Shown here in pieces: positions 8,876-17,903 of a DNA stretch of 64,000 bases. The stretch spans positions 1-64,000 of the forward strand of contig NZ_CARBVX010000003.1 in NCBI RefSeq assembly GCF_948948975.1, given 5' to 3'. The position numbers and the translations under genes were made by a program. Numbering within the stretch: the first letter of the stretch is position 1; each line of letters opens with the position of its first letter. The notes beneath the pieces were generated by a model, which did not search any database, had not been told where the DNA came from, and saw only the letters and a program-made list of their open reading frames with translations. This DNA is from an uncultured Lactobacillus sp. Its GTDB lineage: Bacteria; Bacillota; Bacilli; Lactobacillales; Lactobacillaceae.

Positions 8876-10093
8876 TTACTCTTCTTTAGAAATCTTCTTT
8901 TGTAATTTAGCAAGCTTACTCTTGTATTGAGATGGCTTAATCTTGCCGTCGTATGCACCACTAATTAATGGAGCTGAGTCGTTCCAGAAGATTGACATTT
9001 GTGGCAATTTAGGTTGAAGAACTGAGTAGCCTGGTTGAGCCATTTGAATTACAGCCTTAGCAACTGGGTCGTTCTTAACCTCTGCAGTATTTTGAGCTGC
9101 CTTGTTTACAGGAATTTCACCAGCATTCTTGTGAACAATTAATTGGTTTTCTTTGTTAGATAAGTATTTAGCCAAAATTGCTGCATTCTTAGCATTAGAA
9201 GTATGTGAGTTAACAGCGAAACATTCTATACCTAAGAAAGCTTCCATTTGAGCAGTCTTACCGCCAACTTCAATAGTTGGATATGGAGCAACTCCTAAGT
9301 TCTTACCTAAAATCTTCTTAATATTAGCCGCGTTCCATGGACCATCTAAGATAGCTTGAGCATTACCCTTCTTTAATTGGTTTAGTGCGTTTGAAGTTTG
9401 CATAACGCCTTTATTGTTCTTTTGTTCAGCGTACCACTTCATTGCATTTACACCATTTTGTGAATCCATAGTGGAGCCTTTTACATCTTCTCCGCTGTTA
9501 CCAAATAACTTTGTACCTGCTGAAAACATTACTGGCCACATTACGTAAGCATTAGTGAAGTCAGTTGCAACTACACCTTTAGAAGTCATAGTCTTCCAAG
9601 ATTTAACATCTTCTGGTGAAAGCTTAGACTTGTCATAGTAAACAGTTTGAGCTTGTTCAGAATATGGATATGCGTAAAGCTTGCCTTTCCATTCAACACC
9701 TTTGTATGCTTCTGGAACAGAATTCTTCTTAATGTCTTTAGTATCAGATGGTGACAATGGGTTAATGTAACCTGAATCTGCCATTTGACCTAATTGGTCA
9801 TTTGGAACACCAAACACATCGGCAGCTTTTGAAGGATCTTTAGCAACATCAGTTTTAGCATTAGCTGAACCATTAGGGTTTTGAGTAACCTTAACTTTAA
9901 TATTAGGGTGTTCTTTTTCAAAGTCCTTTACTACACCCTTATACCAACTAACACGAGCAGTATCTACCCAAAGAGTTAATTGCTTATTTGAGCTCTTTGA
10001 TTCGTTTGAATTAGAGTTGTTACTACAAGCAGTTAATGAAATAGCAGATATTGCTACAACACTACCTAAAGCCAATTTTTTCCATAACTTCAT
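8876..10093 (-). CDS. malE: Maltodextrin-binding lipoprotein MalE
   Basis: Extracellular solute-binding protein of the importer, 405 residues, anchored by a lipid at the Cys of the lipobox SLTAC (about residue 22) after a hydrophobic signal. The mature protein shows family-1 binding-protein features (TLWVDTARVSWYKGVVKDFE; AQAILDGPWNA). The start at 10093 is chosen because AGGAGGAAAAATC directly precedes the ATG; the longer frame adds 18 unlikely residues. The leader upstream contains inverted repeats that may raise its expression relative to the permeases. Confidence 0.95.
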   Translation of the reverse strand: MKLWKKLALGSVVAISAISLTACSNNSNSNESKSSNKQLTLWVDTARVSWYKGVVKDFEKEHPNIKVKVTQNPNGSANAKTDVAKDPSKAADVFGVPNDQLGQMADSGYINPLSPSDTKDIKKNSVPEAYKGVEWKGKLYAYPYSEQAQTVYYDKSKLSPEDVKSWKTMTSKGVVATDFTNAYVMWPVMFSAGTKLFGNSGEDVKGSTMDSQNGVNAMKWYAEQKNNKGVMQTSNALNQLKKGNAQAILDGPWNAANIKKILGKNLGVAPYPTIEVGGKTAQMEAFLGIECFAVNSHTSNAKNAAILAKYLSNKENQLIVHKNAGEIPVNKAAQNTAEVKNDPVAKAVIQMAQPGYSVLQPKLPQMSIFWNDSAPLISGAYDGKIKPSQYKSKLAKLQKKISKEE

Positions 10094-10105
10094 GATTTTT
10101 CCTCC

Positions 10106-10165
10106 TAGCCATGACTGGCTAAATACATTATTACAACCGTGAACCAAGTTTCACACTCGTTGTAA
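10106..10165 (-). promoter_or_regulatory. Intercistronic inverted repeats upstream of malE
   Basis: Two inverted repeats lie between malK and malE. One is imperfect, TTACAACCGTGAA against TTCACACTCGTTGTAA (10131-10165). The other is short, TAGCC/GGCTA (10106-10121), just before the malE ribosome site. They could protect or process the mRNA so the binding protein is made in excess, or act as an operator. No terminator-like T run is present. Confidence 0.5.
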
Positions 10166-10204
10166 ACCTAATTAATATTTTGCAGAAGCTTCCTCTCCTG
10201 CAAG

Positions 10205-11308
10205 TTAACGAATAGCATTCGTTGTATCTTTATCAAAGAAGTGGGCTTTATTAACATCAAATCCCATTTTTACTTTATCGCCTGGAGTATGGTAATCACG
10301 GGCATTTACAATGGCTACAAATTCTGTTCCATCTACTTTTTGATAAAGCTGAATAGTTGAACCAAGCAATTCTGAAACAACAACAGTTGATTCAACAATT
10401 GAATTAGGCCAAGTTTCAAGGAAAGCTTCCTCTGAATGAATATCTTCAGGACGAATACCAAAGACTAAATCTTTATCGTCATATCCCTTTTCTTTAAGCA
10501 TCTTTGCTTTACCTTCAGGAATTTCGATATCTAGACCTTTTCCGTCGCTAATTCGATTTCCTTTAAAGTGAACATTAAAGAAGTTCATTTGAGGAGATCC
10601 AATAAAGCCAGCCACAAACATATTTACTGGTGTATTGTAAACTTCTAGAGGTGTACCAATTTGTTGAACTTTACCCACTGACATAACTACTACCCGATCT
10701 GCCAAAGTCATGGCTTCAGTTTGATCGTGAGTAACGTAAATCGTAGTAGTTCCCAAATTTTGGTGCAACTTAGCAATTTCAGCACGCATTGTGACACGTA
10801 ATTTTGCATCCAAGTTTGATAAAGGTTCATCCATTAAGAAAATTGGAGCATCTCGGACAATTGCTCGTCCTAAGGCAACACGCTGTCTTTGTCCACCAGA
10901 TAATTCAGCTGGCTTTTTATCAAGATATTCTGATAAACCTAAAATATCTGCTGCATGCTTAACTCGTTTATCAATCTCATCTTTCTTATAATGACGAAGC
11001 TTTAATCCAAAAGCCATGTTGTCGTAAATTGACATATGAGGGTACAAAGCATAGTTCTGGAAAACCATGGCAATGTCTCTATCTTTAGGTGCAACGTCAT
11101 TCATTACCTTATGGTCAATCTCTAAAGTACCCTTAGAGATATCTTCTAGACCAGCAACCATTCTCAAAGTAGTTGATTTACCACAACCAGATGGTCCAAC
11201 AAAAACGATAAATTCCTTATCTTTGATATGTAAATCAAAGTCATTAACTGAATATTTATCATTTCCTTCGTACTTTTTATAGATATGGTTTAAATCTACT
11301 TCAACCAT
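10205..11308 (-). CDS. msmK: Sugar ABC transporter ATPase (MsmK/MalK type)
   Basis: ATP-hydrolysing subunit that energises the MalEFG importer, 367 residues. Walker [11 protein letters not shown]-loop FQNYALYPH, signature [14 protein letters not shown], Walker [14 protein letters not shown] and switch His (YVTHDQ) are intact. The C-terminal MalK/TOBE regulatory region follows from about residue 240 ([11 protein letters not shown]). It lies between pgmB and malE, so it probably serves this importer mainly, although MsmK-type ATPases can serve several sugar transporters. Confidence 0.93.
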   Translation of the reverse strand: MVEVDLNHIYKKYEGNDKYSVNDFDLHIKDKEFIVFVGPSGCGKSTTLRMVAGLEDISKGTLEIDHKVMNDVAPKDRDIAMVFQNYALYPHMSIYDNMAFGLKLRHYKKDEIDKRVKHAADILGLSEYLDKKPAELSGGQRQRVALGRAIVRDAPIFLMDEPLSNLDAKLRVTMRAEIAKLHQNLGTTTIYVTHDQTEAMTLADRVVVMSVGKVQQIGTPLEVYNTPVNMFVAGFIGSPQMNFFNVHFKGNRISDGKGLDIEIPEGKAKMLKEKGYDDKDLVFGIRPEDIHSEEAFLETWPNSIVESTVVVSELLGSTIQLYQKVDGTEFVAIVNARDYHTPGDKVKMGFDVNKAHFFDKDTTNAIR

Positions 11309-11328
11309 TCTCTTTCCCTACTTCCCTC

Positions 11329-11991
11329 TTATTCTTTATTAAAAACTGATTCAATTTCTGAAAGTTTCAATTCTTTAGTAGTTGGAACAATATAATCAGC
11401 CTCTTTCAAGACCTCTTTATCCCCAATTCCAACTGCAAATTGACCAGCACTTTTAATTGATTGAACACCTGCTTGAGCATCTTCAAAACTAATTACTTCG
11501 TCTGCATTTAAACCAGCTAATTCTTGAGCTTTTTTATAAATTTCTGGATCTGGTTTTCCGCGATGAAGTGTTGCTGGATCAACAATGCCATCAAATTCAT
11601 CCATAATTCCTAACTTTGTTAAAATCTTAGGTGCATTTTTTGAGGCAGAAGCAATAACCAGTTTTAAGTTTTGCTTCTTTGCATCACTAAGAAGTTCCGG
11701 AATACCTGGCAAAATATCTGCTGGCGTCATTTTTTCAACTTGTTCAACAAATTTTGTATTCTTTTCTGCTGCGAACTTTTCTTTTTCTGCTTCAGAATAT
11801 TTATCTTCCTGATCGCCATATTTCAAAATTAGATTTAAAGAATCCATTCTTGAAATACCTCTTAAGCTATCAAGTTGATCATCTGTTAAGTTAATCCCTA
11901 ATTCCTTAGCTAAATTATTCCAAGCAGTTAAATGATAGACAGCTGAATTTGTTAAAACTCCATCTAAGTCAAAAATTAGTCCTTTAAGCAT
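11329..11991 (-). CDS. pgmB: Beta-phosphoglucomutase
   Basis: HAD-superfamily enzyme, 220 residues, converting beta-glucose-1-phosphate to glucose-6-phosphate. The nucleophile motif FDLDGVLTNSAVYH is at the N-terminus, followed by the cap domain, VIASASKNA (motif II), the Lys of RGKPDPEIY and the acidic motif FEDAQAG. It overlaps the end of maltose phosphorylase by 16 bases, fitting use of that enzyme's product. Confidence 0.95.
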   Translation of the reverse strand: MLKGLIFDLDGVLTNSAVYHLTAWNNLAKELGINLTDDQLDSLRGISRMDSLNLILKYGDQEDKYSEAEKEKFAAEKNTKFVEQVEKMTPADILPGIPELLSDAKKQNLKLVIASASKNAPKILTKLGIMDEFDGIVDPATLHRGKPDPEIYKKAQELAGLNADEVISFEDAQAGVQSIKSAGQFAVGIGDKEVLKEADYIVPTTKELKLSEIESVFNKE

Positions 11992-14246
11992 TCACTTTCA
12001 CCCTCTTTAAGCGTTACCTTCTTATCATTAACAAGAATTTCTAGATCTTTACCTTTAAGTAAAGAGATCTTACTTTCTTGATGATCAACATAAACCTTAA
12101 TTAAACGACCACGGTAGTTAATCTTAAAGCTACAGTGATCCCAGTTATCTGGAATAAATGGTTTAAACTTCAATTGATCATGATCGTATCTCATTCCAGC
12201 AAAGCCTTGAACAATCGCTAACCATGATCCACTCATCGAAGTAATGTGTAAACCATCAACTGTATCATTGTTGTAATTATCTAAATCAAGTCTTGCAGTT
12301 CTTTCATATAGTTCAACTGCCTTATCTTTCTTTCCTAATTCAGCAGCTAAAACTGAGTGAATTGAAGGTGAAAGTGAACTTTCATGAACAGTTAAGGGTT
12401 CATAGAAATCAAAGTTCTTTTCTTTTTGATCCTTAGTATAGTTTTCTGGGAAGAAATAGATACCTTGCAAAACATCCGCTTGTTTAATAAATGGTGATCT
12501 TAAAATCTTATCCCAAGACCAATGCTGGTTAATAGGACGTTGATCTTCAATTTCACTAACGGGACGAATCTCTTTATCAAGAAAATCATCTTGTTGTAAG
12601 AAAATACCTAATTCCTTATCTTCAGGTAGATAAATCTTATCAACAATGTCCTGCCACTTTTCTTTTTCTTCTTCAGTAACATGAACTCGTTCTTGAGCTT
12701 CCTTAGTTGCAAGTGGCAAACGCTCTAGTGTATATTTCAGAAGCCATCTTGCCATAGTACTAGTAAACCAGTTATTGTTTACGTTATTTTCATATTCATT
12801 TGGTCCGGTAACACCGTGCATTACATACTTGTTACGCCACTTAGACCAATGAACTCGAGCTGCCCAGAATCTTGCAGTTCCAACTAAGACATCCATACCT
12901 TCATTCTTAACATAGCTATCATCACCCGTATATTCGGTATACATAGCAATCGCATGTGGAATATCAGCATTTCTGTGGATTTCTTCAAATGTAATTTCCC
13001 ACTCGTTATGACATTCAATACCATTGAAAGTTACCATTGGGAACAAGGCACCTGGAAGGCCTTGTTCTTTAGCATTGTGATATGCTCCTGGTAATTGATT
13101 ATGACGATATTGAAGAAGGGCTTTAGTAACGCTTGGGTTAGTAATCCCTAAGTACATTGGAACGATGTAAGCCTCAGTATCCCAATAAGTAGCACCACCG
13201 TATTTTTCACCAGTAAATCCCTTAGGACCAACGTTCAAGCGTTCATCTTCACCGTAGTATGTCATGAACAACTGAGCAATATTAAATCTAATCCCCTGTT
13301 GGGCTGCTGCATCACCAGAAATTTCAACATCACTCATGTCCCAACGTTTTTGCCATTCAGCAGTATGATCGGCTAAGTTTTCTTCAAAGCTCTTTGATTG
13401 AAGCTTATTCATTAAATCTTCAGCAACACTTGCTTGATCTTTTTCTTCAACATCTCTACTTGTTACAACAATAATGTCTTTTTCAAGTTCGTAACTTTGT
13501 CCTTCACTTAATTCAACTGAAAATTTTTCGCTCAACTTGGCTTCTTTAGTAGAAACTTCAGTTTGAATTAGTTCACCATTGTGGCGTAAAGATTCTTGAA
13601 GTAAAACTGTGAATTGAGGCACTTCATAAGGATTAGGCTTAGTTTTTACCTGGATAGTTTTTGTATCCTTATTCTCACCAAGTGGAATCCAGAAGCGTTC
13701 ATCATAGTTACTGTCTTCGTTAACAACTGTTCCATCTAAAGTAGAATCAAAATCAATCTTAGCCTTTCCCTCAAGTACCGTAGCCTTTACTTTAATTAAA
13801 GCAGCTTCTTTTTGTACAATGTGAAGAAAACGTTCAAATTCAAATTTAACTTTGACATCTTTACCTTCATAGATAAAACTTCTTGAAAGAAGTCCTTGAT
13901 GCATATCAAGTGATAATTCAAAATCACTAAATTTTACTTTGGCTAAGTCAATTTTTTCACCGTTGACGGTAATCCCAATTCCAATAAAACTTGGAGCATT
14001 TGGTGTCTTACCAAAGTACTTTGGATATCCATTCTTCCACCAACCAACAACTGTCTTATCTGGGAACCACACACCTGCTAAGTATGTTCCTTGAAGCGTG
14101 TCACCAGAGTAACCCTCCTCAAAGTTTCCTCTCATTCCCATGTAGTCGTTACCAATTGCTGTAATACTTTCTTGTAACCTTTTATCTTCCTTGGAAAATT
14201 CATGTGTCGTTACTTTCCAAGGATCAACCTCAAAAATTCTTTTCAT
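11976..14246 (-). CDS. mapA: Maltose phosphorylase (GH65)
   Basis: Cytoplasmic enzyme, 756 residues, that phosphorolyses maltose to glucose and beta-glucose-1-phosphate. Family GH65 features are the N-terminal beta-sandwich (GNDYMGMRGNFEEGYSG), the (alpha/alpha)6 barrel with YWDTEAYIVPMYLG, and the general acid Glu in the HGVTGPNEYENNVNNNW stretch. Of two in-frame ATGs I prefer 14246, because GGAG is seven bases upstream and too close to the first. First gene of the second maltodextrin unit, followed by the overlapping pgmB. Confidence 0.95.
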   Translation of the reverse strand: MKRIFEVDPWKVTTHEFSKEDKRLQESITAIGNDYMGMRGNFEEGYSGDTLQGTYLAGVWFPDKTVVGWWKNGYPKYFGKTPNAPSFIGIGITVNGEKIDLAKVKFSDFELSLDMHQGLLSRSFIYEGKDVKVKFEFERFLHIVQKEAALIKVKATVLEGKAKIDFDSTLDGTVVNEDSNYDERFWIPLGENKDTKTIQVKTKPNPYEVPQFTVLLQESLRHNGELIQTEVSTKEAKLSEKFSVELSEGQSYELEKDIIVVTSRDVEEKDQASVAEDLMNKLQSKSFEENLADHTAEWQKRWDMSDVEISGDAAAQQGIRFNIAQLFMTYYGEDERLNVGPKGFTGEKYGGATYWDTEAYIVPMYLGITNPSVTKALLQYRHNQLPGAYHNAKEQGLPGALFPMVTFNGIECHNEWEITFEEIHRNADIPHAIAMYTEYTGDDSYVKNEGMDVLVGTARFWAARVHWSKWRNKYVMHGVTGPNEYENNVNNNWFTSTMARWLLKYTLERLPLATKEAQERVHVTEEEKEKWQDIVDKIYLPEDKELGIFLQQDDFLDKEIRPVSEIEDQRPINQHWSWDKILRSPFIKQADVLQGIYFFPENYTKDQKEKNFDFYEPLTVHESSLSPSIHSVLAAELGKKDKAVELYERTARLDLDNYNNDTVDGLHITSMSGSWLAIVQGFAGMRYDHDQLKFKPFIPDNWDHCSFKINYRGRLIKVYVDHQESKISLLKGKDLEILVNDKKVTLKEGESECLKD

Positions 14247-14291
14247 TATCATTCTCCATCACTTTCGTGAAGTCTTTTTGTTTACAAATCT

Positions 14292-14346
14292 ATTATCTAA
14301 TTATTGAAAGCGCTTAACAATGTTTGTTTTCATGTTACCGGTATCA
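14292..14346 (-). promoter_or_regulatory. mapA operon promoter with cre and ACCGGT operator
   Basis: Minus strand: operator TGATACCGGTAACA (14333-14346), cre-like TTAAGCGCTTTCAA (centre 14311) overlapping the -35 TTGTTA (14315-14320), 17-base spacer, -10 GATAAT (14292-14297). The same operator-cre order recurs before the 17799 gene. An operator upstream of -35 suits activation by a MalR-type LacI protein, with CcpA at the cre; both roles are inferred. Confidence 0.7.
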
Positions 14347-14360
14347 AAAAATTATAAGAA

Positions 14361-14390
14361 AAAAAGCAGCATCTTATTGCTGCTTTTTTT
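14361..14390. terminator. Terminator after the GH13_20 gene
   Basis: AAAGCAGCA pairs with TGCTGCTTT, with T runs on both strands. It ends the 17799-14400 transcription unit just before the mapA operator. Confidence 0.8.
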
Positions 14391-14399
14391 GTTCATATA

Positions 14400-16124
14400 T
14401 TAAGCCTTAACCTCGATCAAAAAGCCATCTGGCGCTAATACTCCCGATTTATAGTTCTGACTAAGGACTGCTGTTTTATCAATTTTAATACCTTTTTTAC
14501 CGGTGTTATAGTAGGCCTTTATTGTTTCTCTGCCTGTTCGTTCAACTTTTAAGAGACCTTTTTCTGTTACCGTTAACTTAACAGTACCTTTATTCAAAGT
14601 ATCGCTATGATCAAGTCTGAATTTCACTAATTCATGGACTCTTTGCCATACTGGTCCTTCGAGCTTGCTCCAATCCATTGGTTTGCGACAATCCGGATCA
14701 TTATCGCCGCTCATTCCCATCTCTGTTCCATAGTAAATACATGGCACTCCCGGCTGAACAAATTCATACGCAACTGCTTGTAAAGCTAAATCTTGATTGT
14801 CTTTTGCTAAAGTTAAAATTCTAGCCGTATCATGGGAATCAAGCATATTCATCATAGCCTGGTCAACCATATCAGGATACATCATTAACTGATCAGTTAA
14901 GTGTTCACTTAGATCTTTAGCCTCCATTTTATGCTTGAAGAAATGATCTTCAATTTGTAAAGTATATGGATAATTCATGACACCTGTAAATTGATCTCCC
15001 TGAAGCCATGGACGAGCTGAATGCCATATTTCACCAACAATATAGAAATCAGGCTTTATTTTAACTAATTCATCATGGAATCTCTTCCAGAAATGATGGT
15101 CAACTTCATTTGCAACATCTAAACGCCATGCATCAATATCAAAATATTTTACCCAGTAGGTAGCAATTTCTAATAAAAAGTCCTGTACTTCTGGATTAGC
15201 TGTATTTAATTTAGGCATGTGTTTTTCGAATGCAAAGGTTTCATATGGTGGATTTTTTTCACCTTTACTTGGGTCGCGGTATGGTTCAACTGGATACGAA
15301 TTAATATGGAACCAATCTTTAAAGCGGGATTTTTCACCATTTTCAACTACATCTTGCCACTGCATTGATTGATCACCTAAGTGATTAAATACAGCATCAA
15401 GCATCACTTTCATCCCACGCTTATGTGCTTCATTAACCACTTTTGCAAATAAATCTTTGTCTCCGAAAGCTGGATCTACTTGTAAATAGTCAATTGTGTC
15501 ATATTTATGATTAGAACTTGCTTTAAAAATTGGGCAGAAATATAGTCCTGTAACTCCTAACTTCTGTAAATCATCTAGATGATCTAAAACTCCCTGTAAG
15601 TCTCCTCCGTAGAAATCTTCTCTACCAGGATGATCTTCCGGATTCCATTCTTTAACATTTGCTGGGTCGTTACTTTTATCGCCATTAGCAAAGCGCTCTG
15701 GAAAAATTTGATACCAAACAATGTCTTTAAGCCATTTTGGAGTCTTGATACGATCAATATCATGGAAGTATGGAACTTTAAAATACATTCCATCTTCTCT
15801 TAATTTTTTATCGCTAAATTTTTCAATACTACGATCACCGAAAATAACATGACTTCCGTCTTTGCCAATCACTTCAAAAGTATATTTAATTCGGTGATAT
15901 GGAGCAGTTAAGGTTGCTCCCCAGTAATCATTAACTTGACCACTACCTATTTTCTCCATTTCAAGTTCTTTAGCTTCTTTTGGTGGTAGATAGTTATCCG
16001 TGTAATGAACAATTACTTTTTCCACGTCATCTTTTGCTGTATGAAGTCTAATTTTTACGTGTGAATGATCAATAACAAAACAATCTTCACTTTCAGTTCT
16101 ATGTTTTAAAGCTGCAAGTTGCAT
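14400..16124 (-). CDS. Neopullulanase / cyclomaltodextrinase / maltogenic amylase family (GH13_20)
   Basis: Intracellular amylolytic enzyme, 574 residues, expected to cleave maltodextrins, cyclodextrins or pullulan fragments to short sugars. An N-terminal CBM34-like beta domain (about residues 1-120) precedes the barrel, as in subfamily 20. Catalytic regions: DAVFNHLGDQS, DAWRLDVANEVD (nucleophile Asp), YIVGEIWH (acid/base Glu) and MLDSHDTARIL (Asp). No signal peptide. The GAGGAA ribosome site fits the start at 16124. It follows the GH13_31 gene by 19 bases in the same unit. Confidence 0.9.
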   Translation of the reverse strand: MQLAALKHRTESEDCFVIDHSHVKIRLHTAKDDVEKVIVHYTDNYLPPKEAKELEMEKIGSGQVNDYWGATLTAPYHRIKYTFEVIGKDGSHVIFGDRSIEKFSDKKLREDGMYFKVPYFHDIDRIKTPKWLKDIVWYQIFPERFANGDKSNDPANVKEWNPEDHPGREDFYGGDLQGVLDHLDDLQKLGVTGLYFCPIFKASSNHKYDTIDYLQVDPAFGDKDLFAKVVNEAHKRGMKVMLDAVFNHLGDQSMQWQDVVENGEKSRFKDWFHINSYPVEPYRDPSKGEKNPPYETFAFEKHMPKLNTANPEVQDFLLEIATYWVKYFDIDAWRLDVANEVDHHFWKRFHDELVKIKPDFYIVGEIWHSARPWLQGDQFTGVMNYPYTLQIEDHFFKHKMEAKDLSEHLTDQLMMYPDMVDQAMMNMLDSHDTARILTLAKDNQDLALQAVAYEFVQPGVPCIYYGTEMGMSGDNDPDCRKPMDWSKLEGPVWQRVHELVKFRLDHSDTLNKGTVKLTVTEKGLLKVERTGRETIKAYYNTGKKGIKIDKTAVLSQNYKSGVLAPDGFLIEVKA

Positions 16125-16143
16125 ATTTTATTCCTCAATCTTT

Positions 16144-17799
16144 TTAATTTTCTAATACTACTCCGGCATATGGTTCTAATCGTAATTTTCCTGTCGTTAA
16201 ATCATATTCGCCAGCCGCTAACCTTTCACTACTAAATTCTTTTCCTACTTCAAGTTCAATCGGTTCTGGACTCAAAGAAACAGCAATAAGAGCTTTTTTG
16301 TCGTTTAAATTACGCTCATAGACGTAGCTTCCATCTGACGTTGACCATAAATAATAATTGCCATCTTGAAATAGTTGTTCTTTTTTCAAGCTAATAAGCT
16401 CTTTGTAAAAGTTAAACATACTACTGTCATCTGCTATTTCATCAGCTACATTTACTTCATCAAGCTTCTTACCTTTAATCCAAGGCTCTTTCTCTGTAAA
16501 GCCATTATTTCTTTCGTTATCCCAAGGCATTGGACCGCGAGCAGGAAGTTTATGAGTCCTACTTGCCATTAGCAATGCTTCTTTTGAAGGTATGCTGGCT
16601 TTTTCTGCACTCTTTATAAACTCTTTTACAGTATCATCTTCAAAATCATTTATATCTTCAAACTGTAAATTCTTCATCCCCAATTCTTCACCATAATAAA
16701 TGATTGGAATACCGCATTGTAAATACATCAACATAGCTAAACTTCTTGCTTGAGTATCATTTTTAGCAATTCTGGTTGCAAGCCTTGCCATATCATGATT
16801 ATTCCAATAAAGGGTAGGTTTAGAAATTCCACTTAAGGTCTGTTGCCAAATAGTTTGATTTTGTTTAAATTTAACCCAATCTAACGGTTTAGGCTGATAA
16901 TTACTCAAAAAACTAGGATCGATTTTACTCTGATCTTCCGTAAAATATCTAAAAGTAATTACGCTATCCATTAAATGATTATCCTTATTTGTATAATCCA
17001 CAGCTAAATTTACATTTGCACTTGCTGCTTCTCCTAAAAGTAATGCATCAGGATAATCTTGTTTTATTTCTTCGCAAAATGGTCGCATCCATTTTTGAAC
17101 TTGTGGTAAATTAGCAAAAAATGGTTCTGCAATTACTGGTTCTTCATTTTTACTATTAACCGGAAAATTCTGTCTTAGATCTGCTTTTGCAATATGAATA
17201 AAAGCATCTAATCTTAATCCATCAATCCCCTTTTCTAACCAATATTTTGCAATCTCAATCATTGCATGTCTAACTTCCGGATTCTTCCAATTCAAATCAG
17301 GCATTCTTTTATCAAAAAGATGAAAATAAAATTGACCAGTGCCTGCAGGATCCTTTTCCCAGACACTTCCCCCAAAAAAGCTTCCCCAGTTATTTGGACG
17401 CTGATTGTTTTCTCCAGCAAAAATATAATAGTCACGGTAGATACTTTCTGGATTTTTTATAGCATCTTGAAACCAGGGATGCTGGTCAGAAGTATGGTTC
17501 AATACAAAGTCCATAATCACATGAATACCAGCCTCATGCATCTCTTTAATTAAGTTATCCATATCCTCCATTGTTCCCATCTTTGGATCAATAGCAAAAT
17601 AATTTGATACATCATAGCCATTATCCACTTGTGGAGAAACAAAAATTGGATTTAGCCAAACAGCATTGATTCCTAATTCCTTTAAATACGGTATTCTCTT
17701 TCTTATTCCATTTAAGTCACCAATACCGTCACTATTAGAATCTTGGAAAGACTTCGGATATATTTGATAAATAATTGCTTGATCATACCAATGTCTCAT
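16144..17799 (-). CDS. GH13 alpha-glucosidase (GH13_31)
   Basis: A second oligo-alpha-glucosidase of the region, 551 residues and clearly related to the 4937-6553 gene (shared YQIYPKSFQDSN.DGIGDLNG start). Catalytic regions: DFVLNHTSDQHPWF, DGLRLDAFIHIA (Asp), LLLGEAAS (Glu) and WNNHDMARLA (Asp). The acid/base region is GEAAS rather than GETW, pointing to a different substrate preference from its paralogue. The start at 17799 is preferred because GGAGG is nine bases upstream; the ATG at 17808 abuts it. Confidence 0.88.
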   Translation of the reverse strand: MRHWYDQAIIYQIYPKSFQDSNSDGIGDLNGIRKRIPYLKELGINAVWLNPIFVSPQVDNGYDVSNYFAIDPKMGTMEDMDNLIKEMHEAGIHVIMDFVLNHTSDQHPWFQDAIKNPESIYRDYYIFAGENNQRPNNWGSFFGGSVWEKDPAGTGQFYFHLFDKRMPDLNWKNPEVRHAMIEIAKYWLEKGIDGLRLDAFIHIAKADLRQNFPVNSKNEEPVIAEPFFANLPQVQKWMRPFCEEIKQDYPDALLLGEAASANVNLAVDYTNKDNHLMDSVITFRYFTEDQSKIDPSFLSNYQPKPLDWVKFKQNQTIWQQTLSGISKPTLYWNNHDMARLATRIAKNDTQARSLAMLMYLQCGIPIIYYGEELGMKNLQFEDINDFEDDTVKEFIKSAEKASIPSKEALLMASRTHKLPARGPMPWDNERNNGFTEKEPWIKGKKLDEVNVADEIADDSSMFNFYKELISLKKEQLFQDGNYYLWSTSDGSYVYERNLNDKKALIAVSLSPEPIELEVGKEFSSERLAAGEYDLTTGKLRLEPYAGVVLEN

Positions 17800-17823
17800 A
17801 ATACACATCCTCCATGAATTTTA

Positions 17824-17877
17824 TTTTAAGCAATTATTCTAAGCGCTTACAATATATTTTATATGTTACCGGTATCA
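17824..17877 (-). promoter_or_regulatory. Promoter with cre and ACCGGT operator before the GH13 unit
   Basis: Operator TGATACCGGTAACA on minus (17864-17877) is identical in 14 bases to that before mapA. cre TCTAAGCGCTTACA (17838-17851) overlaps -35 TTGTAA (17847-17852); a weak -10 TTAAAA follows after 17 bases. Confidence 0.7.
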
Positions 17878-17902
17878 AAAAAGAAAGCTGTCTAAACAGC
17901 TT
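17878..17902 (-). terminator. Terminator of the LacI-type regulator gene
   Basis: AAGCTGT pairs with ACAGCTT on the minus strand, followed by TTTCTTTTTT. It abuts the operator of the next unit. Confidence 0.75.
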
Positions 17903-17903
17903 C

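Noticed and set aside
10131..10165. Terminator between the MsmK-type ATPase gene and malE
   Set aside because: The inverted repeat is imperfect and no T run follows on the minus strand; kept as a regulatory or stability element.
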